Notes: generated by a model not told the origin, from the letters alone. DNA of 64,000 nt from G963665545 sp963665545 (GCA_963665545.2 CAXXKZ010000013.1:434001-498000); one strand, 5' to 3'. Positions 16,413 through 25,271 are shown, counted from the stretch's first letter. Numbers and translations are program-made.

Positions 16413-17306
16413 TTGAGCAAACCCCTTGAATTCACAGGTGAACGATTCACCCCTGAGTGTGTACGGGAAATCTGGTATGAGCACATGCACCGTTATGTGT
16501 TTGCGGCCCCGTTGGTCGAAAATGCCCGGGTACTGGATGCTGCGTGTGGGGAGGGCTATGGGACCCGGCTGTTGTCCGCGCGGGCCCGGCATGTCGTTGG
16601 GGTCGACATTGACGCAGGCAGCATTGAGCACGCCCAGGCGCGTTATGGGTCTGACGGCCTCGAGTTTACGCGGGCAGATTGCTGCGACTTGCCCTTTGAG
16701 GACGACAGTTTTGACCGCGTTGTTTCGTTCGAGACCATTGAGCACCTGTCAGATCAGACCGGGTTGATTCGCGAATTACGCAGGGTTTTGCACCCCGACG
16801 GTTTCCTGCTGATGTCCTCGCCGGACAAGGCTGTCTACAGCGATGAGCAGGGCGCAAACAACGTCTTTCACGTCAAGGAGTTATACCGGGATGAATTCAT
16901 GGCGTTGCTGGGAAGCCAGTTTCCTGCCACGCTAGCCCTGGAGCAGGCACTGATGTTTCACTCCGCCATCTGGACTCGGACTACAGGTGGAACGGCCGTC
17001 GTGGATCAAATGCATCACCATGAGGCGGGGGACGAAGTCAATCGGCTGCCGCATCCGGCAGCAAGAGGCATGTACATTCTCGCCCTCTGCGGCGCGAATG
17101 AGGCCTGTCTGCCGGCACTGGATGAGTCATTGTGGCTGTTTGATGATGCAGAATCGTCGGTATACCGGCATTACCATCATGAAATCAGGAAAAACATGTC
17201 GGCAGGAGACATCCTCGCGGAGTTGGAAAATGAAGTGGCGCGGCTAAAGGGCCTGCTCGGGGAATCGCCCGCCAGCTGGTGGCGTAGCCTGTTTGGCGGG
17301 CGCTGA
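16413..17306 (+). CDS. SAM-dependent methyltransferase
   Basis: 297 residues with a TTG start; CAGGA at 16401-16405 is 7 bases upstream. Class I methyltransferase: motif I VLDAACGEGYGTRLL near residue 37, the acidic VVGVDID after it, and DSFDRVVSFETIEHL further on. The C-terminal 100 residues are less conserved and end in a helical segment (AELENEVARLKGLL). Position within the glycosyltransferase run suggests glycan or lipid-carrier methylation, possibly the chain-end cap read by Wzt. This is inference. Confidence 0.82.
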   Translation: MSKPLEFTGERFTPECVREIWYEHMHRYVFAAPLVENARVLDAACGEGYGTRLLSARARHVVGVDIDAGSIEHAQARYGSDGLEFTRADCCDLPFEDDSFDRVVSFETIEHLSDQTGLIRELRRVLHPDGFLLMSSPDKAVYSDEQGANNVFHVKELYRDEFMALLGSQFPATLALEQALMFHSAIWTRTTGGTAVVDQMHHHEAGDEVNRLPHPAARGMYILALCGANEACLPALDESLWLFDDAESSVYRHYHHEIRKNMSAGDILAELENEVARLKGLLGESPASWWRSLFGGR

Positions 17307-17309
17307 GTC

Positions 17310-18173
17310 ATGACGCCGGCGATCAAGGTCATTGTCGTCAACTTCAATGCCGGAGAGGCGCTGGTCAAATGCATTTCATCGCTGATGGCCTCTTCGGAAA
17401 TGGCCAACATAGTGGTGGTCGACAATGCATCCTCAGACGGCAGCGATATCCTCGTTCGTTCGCGTTTCGGCCACCAGCACAACCTGGAGGTTCTGAACAA
17501 TCCGCAAAACCTGGGTTTCGCCAGGGCGGTCAATAGCGTGGCCGCTACGGGCAAGGAGCCCTTGATACTCATACTCAATCCTGATTGTGAAGTGGATCCG
17601 GACGCGCTGCCCCGATTGAAATCCGCCCTTGACGATGATGCCGATGCAGCCCTGGCCGGGCCCTGCGTGATGACGGCAGATAACCAGGCAGAAAAATCGG
17701 CACTCAGGCGATTTCCGGACCCTTGGCGGTCCCTGATGACGCTCACCGGCTTATCACGATTTTCCCGTCTCGGCAGGGCAGTTCATGGCGTCGAGAAGCG
17801 CTGGCCCGATTCGACCGTGCGGGCTGAAGCCGTATCTGGCGCTTGCATGCTCGTTCGTAGGTCATATTTTGCGGCCGTGGGCGGCATGGACGAAGCCTAT
17901 GCCATGCACTGCGAAGATCTCGACTTGATGTACCGCTTGAACCAGTCTGGTCATCACTGCCTGTTCGTGCCCCAGGCGAAGGTCTGGCATGTGCAAGGGC
18001 TTTCAAGCAAAAGTAGACCCTGGTGGGTCCACCGGCAAAAACATATCGGCATGCAACGGTTTTACCGCAAATTTCAGGCACCGCGCCACTTTATGCCTTT
18101 CCGGTGGCTGGTGTATTGTGGCATTTGGCTGCATTACCTTATAACAGCCCCTGCCGTGCTGGTGAGGAGGTGA
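17310..18173 (+). CDS. Family 2 glycosyltransferase, rhamnosyltransferase-like
   Basis: 287 residues, starting three bases after the methyltransferase stop. GT-A motifs: KVIVVNFNAGEALVKCI, IVVVDNASSDGS, LILILNPDCEVDPDALP and the downstream SGACMLVRRSYFAAVGGMDEAY with HCEDLDLMYRL. This pattern is common in WbbL-like rhamnosyltransferases, but donor specificity cannot be read. The hydrophobic C-terminus (WLVYCGIWLHYLITAPAVLV) may associate with the membrane. Confidence 0.87.
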   Translation: MTPAIKVIVVNFNAGEALVKCISSLMASSEMANIVVVDNASSDGSDILVRSRFGHQHNLEVLNNPQNLGFARAVNSVAATGKEPLILILNPDCEVDPDALPRLKSALDDDADAALAGPCVMTADNQAEKSALRRFPDPWRSLMTLTGLSRFSRLGRAVHGVEKRWPDSTVRAEAVSGACMLVRRSYFAAVGGMDEAYAMHCEDLDLMYRLNQSGHHCLFVPQAKVWHVQGLSSKSRPWWVHRQKHIGMQRFYRKFQAPRHFMPFRWLVYCGIWLHYLITAPAVLVRR

Positions 18174-19111
18174 AGGACAGACATTCCGGGCCCACCGCCG
18201 TTCCGGCGCGCTCGATGCCTACAGTCATTCTCCTCGGGGGTAGCGGGCAGATTGGCGTGTTTGTAGTGCCCAGACTTCTGCAGGCCGGCTATCGCGTCGT
18301 GGCCGTCGTGCGCAAGCGGGCCACGCAGACGCACATGAATAAGCCTGGCCCTGAGAATCTCCTTCGCGTGGAAATTCAGCAGTTGACTGCTGAGCTTGTC
18401 GGGTCGGGTGGAGCCGGTTCGCTGTTGCTGTCCTGCGGCCCAATAGAACTCGCCAGGCAGGTCCTTCAACGCCAGGTTCATTTCAAGCGGGCGGTCATCA
18501 TCAGTACCAGCAGTGTCACTATTAAAAAAGACTCGACCGACGCCCGGGAGCGCGAACAAATGGAAACAATCTTTGGTGCCGAGAAGGCCATCAAACGACT
18601 GTGTCGATCCAATGGAACGTCGCTCGTTCTGCTCCGTCCTACCCTTATTTACGGCTGCGGCATGGACTACAACGTCAGTCTGATCTATCGCTGGATGAAA
18701 AAGTGGCGCTTTTTCCCCGTCGCTGCAAAGGCGCCGGGCCTGCGCCAGCCCTTGCATGCCGATGACCTGGCAGAAGTAGCGCTGGGTGCACTTTCGGTAC
18801 CTGTCGAAGACTTTCTCGAATCACCTGTGTGCGGCGGCAGTACGATCAGCTATCGCGAAATGGTCGATCGAACAGGGCAGGCGGCAGGAAACGGCGGGCG
18901 TGGCGTTGCATTGCCGTCCAGCGTGCTCGCGGTTGCGGTCGCGGTCGCAGGTCGTTTATCACCGGCAAGGCGGATGGGTGCCGGGATGGTCTGGCGCCAG
19001 GCCGAAGACCTGGTTTTCAATGATCACGAGATTCGCTTGATGACCGAAGTTTCAGCCCGAAAATTTCGCCCTCAAAGTCTGGACTTTCAGCGCCCGAGCC
19101 CAATTTTGTAG
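18170..19111 (+). CDS. NAD-dependent epimerase/dehydratase family protein
   Basis: 313 residues if GTG 18170 is used. That codon overlaps the glycosyltransferase stop (GTGA), as in other junctions here. ATG 18215 would start the protein at PTVILLGGSGQIG, putting the Rossmann glycine motif at residue 7, and is the main alternative. The Rossmann fold is visible in LLGGSGQIGVFVVPRLLQAG. The usual YxxxK is not clear; the region reads TDAREREQMETIFGAEKAIK. It probably makes or modifies a nucleotide sugar for the polysaccharide, but it belongs to the atypical branch of this superfamily. Confidence 0.72.
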   Translation: MKDRHSGPTAVPARSMPTVILLGGSGQIGVFVVPRLLQAGYRVVAVVRKRATQTHMNKPGPENLLRVEIQQLTAELVGSGGAGSLLLSCGPIELARQVLQRQVHFKRAVIISTSSVTIKKDSTDAREREQMETIFGAEKAIKRLCRSNGTSLVLLRPTLIYGCGMDYNVSLIYRWMKKWRFFPVAAKAPGLRQPLHADDLAEVALGALSVPVEDFLESPVCGGSTISYREMVDRTGQAAGNGGRGVALPSSVLAVAVAVAGRLSPARRMGAGMVWRQAEDLVFNDHEIRLMTEVSARKFRPQSLDFQRPSPIL

Positions 19112-19333
19112 CAGGGGGTTGACACTTTCAGTTCGCGCCCAAGAGGGTTGGCAGTGAATTCCAGCAACGTTGTGCACGTGTGCTGTTCTGGTCTGCGAGG
19201 CGCCACTTCGGAGCAAGGGGTCTCCATTCAGGACGCGCTCGAGCCCATCCATGGGACGCTCCTCTTGAAACATCCTGTTTCAAAGGGTCCTGCATGCAGA
19301 CCCCTTACTCCGAATCGGCTTGTGCAAGCGTTA
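19112..19333. repeat. Run of small hairpins in the non-coding region after the polysaccharide cluster
   Basis: Four hairpins in a row: 19241-19261 (GAGC/GCTC with CCCAT/ATGGG inside), 19265-19283 (TTGAAACA/TGTTTCAA), 19283-19306 (AAGGG/CCCTT around TGCATGCA) and 19318-19329 (GCTTG-TG-CAAGC). Read on the minus strand, the first two have GGATG at the loop, the same loop word seen in the larger element next to them. The rest of this stretch shows no gene; ORFs across it are low-complexity products of the palindromes. Confidence 0.6.
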
Positions 19334-19539
19334 GGAAAGTCCCGTGAGCGGACTGCTGTCCACGCCTTAAAGGATGCCGAGCGCCGACAAGCGACTGGGT
19401 CGCTGATCCAGGGATGGATCAGCGAGGCGACACGGAACAGGATGTTCCGTTGGAGCCGACCCACCAAGCGCGGAGAAGCGAGGGAAGCGCGCAGCGCCAT
19501 CCGCCAGGCGTGGCCAGCAGTCCACTCATGGGGCTTTCC
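19334..19539. repeat. Nested palindromic element, uninterrupted copy
   Basis: 206-bp element with 33-base outer arms (19334-19366 and 19507-19539) that pair at 29 positions plus two G-T wobbles. Just inside the left arm is a 36-base core (19367-19402) that recurs with two differences around the insertion sequence near 32159. Just inside the right arm is GCCATCCGCCAGG (19496-19508), which recurs at 33530-33542. Between them are hairpins GCTGATCC/GGATCAGC (19402-19423) and CGGAAC/GTTCCG (19433-19449), both with a GGAT loop. The element lies downstream of both the epimerase and ettA genes and could act as a two-way terminator. Confidence 0.75.
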
Positions 19540-19586
19540 GGAGGTAGAACAATGCAGCAGGAGCCGACCCACAGACTGTTAGCTGC

Positions 19587-21258
19587 CTACATCAACTTTT
19601 TGTAACGAATTCGGTGCGGTTTGTTTGCTTCGTCACCGATGCGGCGTTTCAGGTCAACTTCATATTCGCTGTAGTTTCCTTCGAACCATTCAGCGTGGGA
19701 GTTGCCTTCGAAGGCCAGTATGTGGGTCGCAATGCGATCGAGGAACCAGCGGTCATGGGATATTACGATCGCGCAGCCAGGGAATTCCAGCAGCGCTTCT
19801 TCCAATGCCCTCAGCGTTTCCACGTCAAGGTCGTTGGTTGGCTCGTCCATCAGGAGCACATTTGCGCTTGTCTTCAATAATTTTGCGAGATGCACCCGAT
19901 TGCGTTCTCCACCGGAGAGGTTGCCAACCCGCTTTTGCTGGTCTGCGCCGCGGAAATTGAAGCGGCTGACGTAGGCCCGGGATTGTAATTTAAAGCGGCC
20001 AATGGTGATTATTTCTTCGCCGTCGGCGATTTCTTCCCACACGGTTCGGTCCGGATCGAGCGAGTCCCGACTTTGATCCACGTAGGCCAACTGCACCGTC
20101 GGGCCAATGATAATCTGTCCCGAATCTGGCTTTTCCTGGCCAGTGAGCATACGAAACAGGGTTGTCTTACCCGCGCCGTTGCCGCCGATCACCCCGACAA
20201 TACCCCCCGGTGGTATTTGAAAACTGAGATCCTCCATCAGCAGCTGGTCGCCGAATCCCTTGGTGAGATGTTCGACTTCGATGACCTGGTCGCCGAGACG
20301 CTCACCGGGCGGTATAAAAATCTCACGTGTTTCATTGCGGCTCTGATGCTTATGCGAATTGAGTTCCTCAAATTGCCGCAGCCTTGCCTTGCTCTTGGCT
20401 TGACGCCCGCGCGGGTTGGCGCGTACCCATTCAAGTTCTGCCGCGATACTGCGATGGCGAGCCCGATTCTGTGAGGCCTCCTGGCGCAGGCGCTGCTCTT
20501 TTTGTTCCAGCCAGGAGGAGTAATTGCCTTTCCACGGGATACCGTAGCCGCGGTCCAGCTCCAAAATCCATTCCGCTGCATTGTCGAGAAAATAACGGTC
20601 ATGTGTGATGGCAACAACGGTTCTCGGGAATTCGACCAGGAAGCGCTCGAGCCAGGCCACCGACTCGGCATCCAGGTGATTGGTGGGCTCGTCCAGCAGC
20701 AACATATCGGGACCTGCCAGCAACAGGCGGCACAGCGCTACACGGCGGCGTTCACCACCCGACAGAGTCGCAACCCTCGAGTGCCAGTCCGGCAGGCGCA
20801 GGGCGTCCGCAGCGCGCTCCAGAGTCCGTTCCAGCTCCCAGCCGTTGCTGTTTGTCTATCTTCTCCTGCAATTCGGCCTGTTCGGCAAGCAGGGCATTCA
20901 TTTCCTCATCGCCCATGGGTTCTGCAAACTGCATGCTGATGCGATCGAACTGATCCAGCAGATTGCGCACTTCACTCACGCCTTCTTCCACCGCCTCGCG
21001 CACGTTCTGGTTGTCATCCAGTTCGGGCTCCTGCGGCAGATAACCGATGCGGATACCGGGCTGGGGTCGTGCTTCGCCTTCGAATTCGTCATCCACTCCC
21101 GCCATGATCCGCAGCACCGTCGACTTTCCCGCCCCGTTGAGACCCAGCAGGCCAATCTTTGTGCCAGGGAAAAACGAAAGTGAAATGTCCCGGATGATGG
21201 TGCGATCAGGCGGTACCGTCTTGGTAACGCCGATCATCGTGTAAATATACTGGGCCAT
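19587..21258 (-). pseudogene. ettA: ettA, energy-dependent translational throttle ATPase, split by a frameshift
   Basis: Twin-ABC-domain ribosome-binding ATPase of the ABC-F family, normally about 555 residues. The start MAQYIYTM (ATG ending at 21258) and Walker A GLNGAGKST are in one frame. The frame then breaks near 20846-20856, where EKIDKQQRLGAG should read EKID-N-S-NGWELERTLERA. The continuation (SGGERRRVALCRLLLAGPDMLLLDEPTNHLD, the ABC-F linker, second Walker A GGNGAGKTT, SGGERNRVHLAKLL) is intact in another frame to the stop at 19587. One extra A in GACAAACAG explains it. Everything else is well conserved, so this is a recent mutation or a sequencing error. Confidence 0.85.
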
Positions 21259-21428
21259 GGACTCTGTCCGATCAAAACTCGCAGCATTATGCTTCAAGCC
21301 GCCCGGCATTGCCATACCGCTAACATAAGCCTGAAACCACATGTCTTGAACACAATTTGCTGGCTGTGCAGCCCAAAATCGGGCCTAAAAATGATAGAAT
21401 TCCTTGCTATTTTCGACGGGGAAGATGG

Positions 21429-22697
21429 ATGTTTGACTACAGCGAACGGATCAGTGGCTTTGACGATGAACTTGCGCAGGCCATCGCCGCGGAGCAGACC
21501 CGACAGGAGGATCACATTGAGCTGATCGCCTCTGAAAACTATGCCAGTCCCAGAGTCATGGAAGCCCAAGGTTCGGTGCTGACAAACAAGTACGCCGAAG
21601 GCTACCCCGGCCGGCGTTATTATAGCGGCTGCGAATTTGTAGATATCGCCGAATCATTGGCAATCGCAAGGGCAAAGGAGCTGTTCGACGCTGACTATGC
21701 CAATGTTCAACCCCATTCCGGTTCGCAGGCCAATGCTGCGGCTTACCTCGCTATTCTTGAGCCCGGCGACACCATTCTCGGAATGAGCCTCTCCGACGGT
21801 GGGCATCTGACCCACGGCAGTTCGGTCAATTTTTCCGGCCGTCTGTTCAACGCGGTACAGTACGGCATCAATATCGAAACTGGCCTGATCGACTACGACA
21901 TTATTGCCGACATGGCCACAGAGCATCAGCCCAAAATGATTATTGGCGGATTCTCGGCGTATTCAAGGGTCATTGATTGGTCAAAAATGCGCCAGATCGC
22001 TGATTCGGTTGGGGCATATTTTGTTGTTGACATGGCCCATGTCGCGGGGCTGGTGGCAACCGGTCACTATCCCAGTCCCGTGCCACACGCCCATATTGTG
22101 ACTTCCACAACACACAAGACTCTGCGCGGTCCCCGTGGCGGCCTGATTCTTGCTCAAGCCAACGAAAAATTGGAGAAGAGGCTCAACTCGCTGGTTTTCC
22201 CGGGCACCCAGGGCGGCCCCCTGATGCATGTTATCGCGGCCAAGGCCGTGTCGTTCAAAGAGGCGCTCGAGGAGGGATTTGCGGATTACCAGGCCAAAGT
22301 GATTGAAAATGCGCAGGTGATGGCCGCCGCCATTATTGCCAGGGGTTACAAGGTGGTTTCCGGTGGGACCGACAATCACCTGTTTCTGATCGATTTGATC
22401 GGCAAGGAATTTACCGGCAAGGATGCCGAAGAAGCGCTGGGCAGAGCCAACATTACCGTGAACAAGAATACTGTGCCCGGTGAGCCGCGCTCACCTTTCG
22501 TGACCAGCGGCTTACGGCTGGGCACACCCGCTGTGACCACGCGCGGCTTTGATGCCGGCGATTGCGCCGAGTTGGCTGAAGCCATATGTGATGTACTCGA
22601 TGCGACCGGTGACGATGCAGGTAGCCAGGTCGCTGAATCAAGCGCCCGGGAGCAGGCGCTCAATCTTTGTCTCATGCATCCAGTGTACCGGAGCTAG
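21429..22697 (+). CDS. glyA: Serine hydroxymethyltransferase
   Basis: Cytosolic pyridoxal-phosphate enzyme converting serine and tetrahydrofolate to glycine and methylene-tetrahydrofolate. ATG 21429 with GGGGAAG upstream gives the family's normal N-terminus (MFDYSERISGFDDELAQAI) and 422 residues; the frame is open further upstream to 21357. Landmarks: QEDHIELIASENYASPRVMEAQGS, LTHGSSVNFSG, the PLP lysine segment VTSTTHKTLRGPRGG, and NKNTVPGEPRSPFVTSGLRLGTPAVTTRG. The TAG stop lies in the first bases of the palindromic element that follows. The end LMHPVYRS is close to the usual FPVY tail. Confidence 0.96.
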   Translation: MFDYSERISGFDDELAQAIAAEQTRQEDHIELIASENYASPRVMEAQGSVLTNKYAEGYPGRRYYSGCEFVDIAESLAIARAKELFDADYANVQPHSGSQANAAAYLAILEPGDTILGMSLSDGGHLTHGSSVNFSGRLFNAVQYGINIETGLIDYDIIADMATEHQPKMIIGGFSAYSRVIDWSKMRQIADSVGAYFVVDMAHVAGLVATGHYPSPVPHAHIVTSTTHKTLRGPRGGLILAQANEKLEKRLNSLVFPGTQGGPLMHVIAAKAVSFKEALEEGFADYQAKVIENAQVMAAAIIARGYKVVSGGTDNHLFLIDLIGKEFTGKDAEEALGRANITVNKNTVPGEPRSPFVTSGLRLGTPAVTTRGFDAGDCAELAEAICDVLDATGDDAGSQVAESSAREQALNLCLMHPVYRS

Positions 22698-22962
22698 TGT
22701 ACTGCATGGCAATTAGTGGCCCTTTCAGAGGTCACCTGTGGCTGCAATGCAAGGCGGGCTTCGCAGGGAATGGCTGGTCCTTTCCAAGAAGTCGAACGCA
22801 GCAGTGCGGTCACAGGCGGCCTCCCTGCGGGCCAGGCGCAAAGCGGCCATCCGCTGTGTTATGTCCCCTTGAGGTAGTCTGGCTACCCCGGCGGGCACAT
22901 GCCTTGCGGCTAGCCGCTTTGCGTCTGGCTGAAAGGGCCATTAATTGCCATGCAGTACACTG
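22695..22962. repeat. Three-way-junction palindromic element between glyA and nrdR
   Basis: The outer arms 22696-22728 and 22929-22961 pair over 33 bases with only a G-T wobble as exception; 22695/22962 adds another wobble. Inside are two further imperfect hairpins: 22735-22750 with 22801-22816 (CCTGTGGCTGCAATGC / GCAGTGCGGTCACAGG), and 22831-22847 with 22913-22929 (GCCAGGCGCAAAGCGGC / GCCGCTTTGCGTCTGGC). The second contains GCGG/CCGC and GGTAG/CTACC (22873-22887) sub-hairpins. It fills the whole gap, from the glyA stop to 8 bases before nrdR. No coding potential is evident. It is not the same sequence family as the element at 19334. Confidence 0.8.
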
Positions 22963-22969
22963 ACCCCTC

Positions 22970-23494
22970 ATGTGGTGCCCCTTCTGCAATCACGAAAACA
23001 CCCGGGTGGTCGACTCGAGGCTGACCGGCGATGGCATGCAGATCAGGCGGCGACGCTTATGCGAATCGTGCGCCTCGAGATTCAACACTTACGAGACACC
23101 CGAAATCAAAGCGCCGCAGATCGTCAAGTCCGATGGCGCACGAGAGACATTTTCAGAGACCAAGCTACGTGACGGCATGCTCAAGGCACTGGAAAAAAGG
23201 CCTGTTGAAACCCGCGAGGTCGAGCGTGCCATCAGATTGCTGCTGCGTCAGATCAGCAGCGTGGAGGAGTCGGAAATACCCAGTAGCCTGTTGGGTGAAT
23301 GGGTGATGCGAGAGCTGGCCAATCTGGACCAGGTCGCCTATGTACGGTTTGCCTCGGTGTATAAGCGATTTGAAGACGTGCAGGCATTTCGCGACCTGAT
23401 CGAGCGCTTGGAACGGTCTTCACCGGCCGATTCCGACAGTCGCCAGATATCACTGCTGGAACCGTCTGCCGCGAAACGCCGCAAGCAGCCATGA
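22970..23494 (+). CDS. nrdR: Transcriptional repressor NrdR
   Basis: 174 residues; repressor of ribonucleotide reductase genes. An N-terminal zinc ribbon has Cys pairs CPFC (residues 3 and 6) and CESC (31 and 34). It is followed by an ATP-cone domain (IVKSDGARETFSETKLRDGMLKALEKRP) that senses ATP and dATP. It is a little longer than the usual 150-160 residues because of a polar tail. The start has no visible ribosome site: the palindromic element ends 8 bases upstream. It overlaps ribD by four bases. Confidence 0.95.
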   Translation: MWCPFCNHENTRVVDSRLTGDGMQIRRRRLCESCASRFNTYETPEIKAPQIVKSDGARETFSETKLRDGMLKALEKRPVETREVERAIRLLLRQISSVEESEIPSSLLGEWVMRELANLDQVAYVRFASVYKRFEDVQAFRDLIERLERSSPADSDSRQISLLEPSAAKRRKQP

Positions 23495-24654
23495 ATGTCG
23501 CCGCCGAATCTCTGCGCTCTGCCGGTCAGGCTGGCTTCGATCGCGTGTTCATGGCGCGGGCATTGCAGTTGGCGGGCAGGGCTGTGGGAATATCCGATCC
23601 CAATCCGGCGGTCGGCGCGGTCGTCGTTTCCGACGGGCGAGTTATCGGCGAGGGCTGGACCCAGGCTGCGGGTAGGGAACACGCGGAAATCAAAGCCCTG
23701 GCGCAGGCCGAGGCGGACAGAGCGGACGCACAGAGCGGCCTAACCGTCTATGTCAGCCTTGAGCCGTGTAGCCACCACGGTCGTACGCCGCCGTGTGTTG
23801 AGGCCTTGATCGAAGCGGGCGTAACGCGCGTCGTGGTCGCGTCACTCGACCCCAACCCGGAAGTCGATGGCGCTGGAATCGCACAGCTGCGCGATTCGGG
23901 AATTGTCGTGGAATGCGGGTTGCTTGGGGCCCAGGCCGAAGAGATCAACCCCGGTTTCTTTAAACGGATGAGAACAGGGCTGCCTTGGGTGCGGATTAAA
24001 TCTGCGCAGAGCCTGGATGGCAGAATCGCGCTGCGAAGTGGCGAGAGCCAGTGGATTAGCTGTGAGGCCTCGAGGCAGGATGTTCAACGTTGGCGTGCCC
24101 GTTCCTCAGCTATTCTTACCGGAGTGGGCACGGTGCTCAAAGACGACCCGTCGATGACCGTTCGGCTTGAAGGCGTGCAGCGACAGCCTCTGCGGGTGAT
24201 TGTTGACACCACTTTTAGAACCCCAGCCGACAGCAGAATTCTCAGCCAGCCTGGCCAGGTCATCGTAGCAGGAGACCGTGCAGGCGCTGCGCAATGCGAT
24301 CTGGCCGATGCCGGCGCGGAAATCATCGGCCTGCCGCGCCAACAGCACGCTGACAGTGGCGTTGACCTCCTGGTCCTGTTAACCACGCTGGCGGAGAGGG
24401 AAATCAACGAAGTACAGGTCGAGGCGGGTGCCCGCCTGTGCGGTGCCTTGCTGCGCGAGCACCTGGTAGACGAAGTATTGATATATCAGGCGCCCGTGCT
24501 GCTTGGTGAAGGCGGCCCGGCAGCGTTCGAGCTGGGTCCTCTGGATGACATGACGCAGCGGGTTAAATTTACTGTCCTGGAGTCGCGGGCGGTGGGAATG
24601 GACTGGCGATTCAGGCTGCGGCCGTGTGCCATGCATGCCCCCCTCGCCGACTGA
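23491..24654 (+). CDS. ribD: Bifunctional pyrimidine deaminase/reductase RibD
   Basis: 387 residues; catalyses the deamination and reduction steps of riboflavin synthesis. The N-terminal deaminase has the zinc site HAEIKAL (near residue 68) and PCSHHGRTPPC (near 93). The C-terminal reductase has KSAQSLDGRIALRSGESQWIS and VEAGARLCGALL. Its start overlaps nrdR (ATGA) and its stop overlaps ribE (TGATG), as expected for the nrdR-rib-nusB operon of gammaproteobacteria. Confidence 0.95.
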   Translation: MNVAAESLRSAGQAGFDRVFMARALQLAGRAVGISDPNPAVGAVVVSDGRVIGEGWTQAAGREHAEIKALAQAEADRADAQSGLTVYVSLEPCSHHGRTPPCVEALIEAGVTRVVVASLDPNPEVDGAGIAQLRDSGIVVECGLLGAQAEEINPGFFKRMRTGLPWVRIKSAQSLDGRIALRSGESQWISCEASRQDVQRWRARSSAILTGVGTVLKDDPSMTVRLEGVQRQPLRVIVDTTFRTPADSRILSQPGQVIVAGDRAGAAQCDLADAGAEIIGLPRQQHADSGVDLLVLLTTLAEREINEVQVEAGARLCGALLREHLVDEVLIYQAPVLLGEGGPAAFELGPLDDMTQRVKFTVLESRAVGMDWRFRLRPCAMHAPLAD

Positions 24655-25271
24655 TGTTTACCGGTATCGTACAATCGGTGGGTGTTGTGCGGGAGGCACA
24701 ACATCTGGACGGAGACCTTCGCATCCGCGTTGAAGCCGGCGGTCTGAGTTTTTCGAACTGCAGTGTCGGGGACAGTGTTGCAGTGAGCGGTGTATGCCTG
24801 ACCATGATAGAGCATGATGCAATTAGCTTTGTGGCAGACGTTTCCAACGAAACCTTGGCGCTGACCACGCTGGCGCGGCTGGCGGTAGGCACTGAGGTCA
24901 ACCTGGAAACGGCCATGACGCTCCAAGATGCGCTGGGTGGACACTTGGTGGCGGGGCACGTCGATGGAATGGCCCGGGTGGTTTCCCGCAACCACGATGG
25001 CCGCGCGGAACGGTTTCATTTTTCATGCCGGGGTGCCGCAGCCGGTGGCTTGGCCCGTTTCGTCGCAGCCAAGGGCTCAGTTACACTCGATGGGGTCAGC
25101 CTGACGGTCAACGAGGTCAATGGAGAGGCGTTTTGTGTATGCCTGATTCCGCACACGCTGCAGGTGACGACGTTGGGCCGCCTGCAGGCAGGCGACCTGG
25201 TAAACCTGGAAGTTGACCTCATTGCCCGGTATGTTGAAAGATTGATTTCCTGGAATGACGATTTGTCATGA
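24654..25271 (+). CDS. ribE: Riboflavin synthase alpha chain
   Basis: 205 residues; forms riboflavin from two molecules of dimethylribityllumazine. ATG 24654 gives the invariant N-terminus MFTGIVQ. Two lumazine-binding repeats are visible: VGDSVAVSGVCLTM / GGHLVAGHVDG in the first, and KGSVTLDGVSLTVNEV in the second. The start shares one base with the ribD stop. Confidence 0.95.
   Translation: MFTGIVQSVGVVREAQHLDGDLRIRVEAGGLSFSNCSVGDSVAVSGVCLTMIEHDAISFVADVSNETLALTTLARLAVGTEVNLETAMTLQDALGGHLVAGHVDGMARVVSRNHDGRAERFHFSCRGAAAGGLARFVAAKGSVTLDGVSLTVNEVNGEAFCVCLIPHTLQVTTLGRLQAGDLVNLEVDLIARYVERLISWNDDLS

Noticed and set aside
19148..19582. Open frames of 63-144 codons across the hairpin region after the polysaccharide cluster
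   Set aside because: They run through inverted repeats, lack ribosome sites, and the peptides mirror the palindromes. The region is a repeat, not a gene.
22667..22963. A 98-codon open frame across the glyA-nrdR palindrome
   Set aside because: It overlaps glyA and exists only because of the palindromic sequence; no family resemblance.
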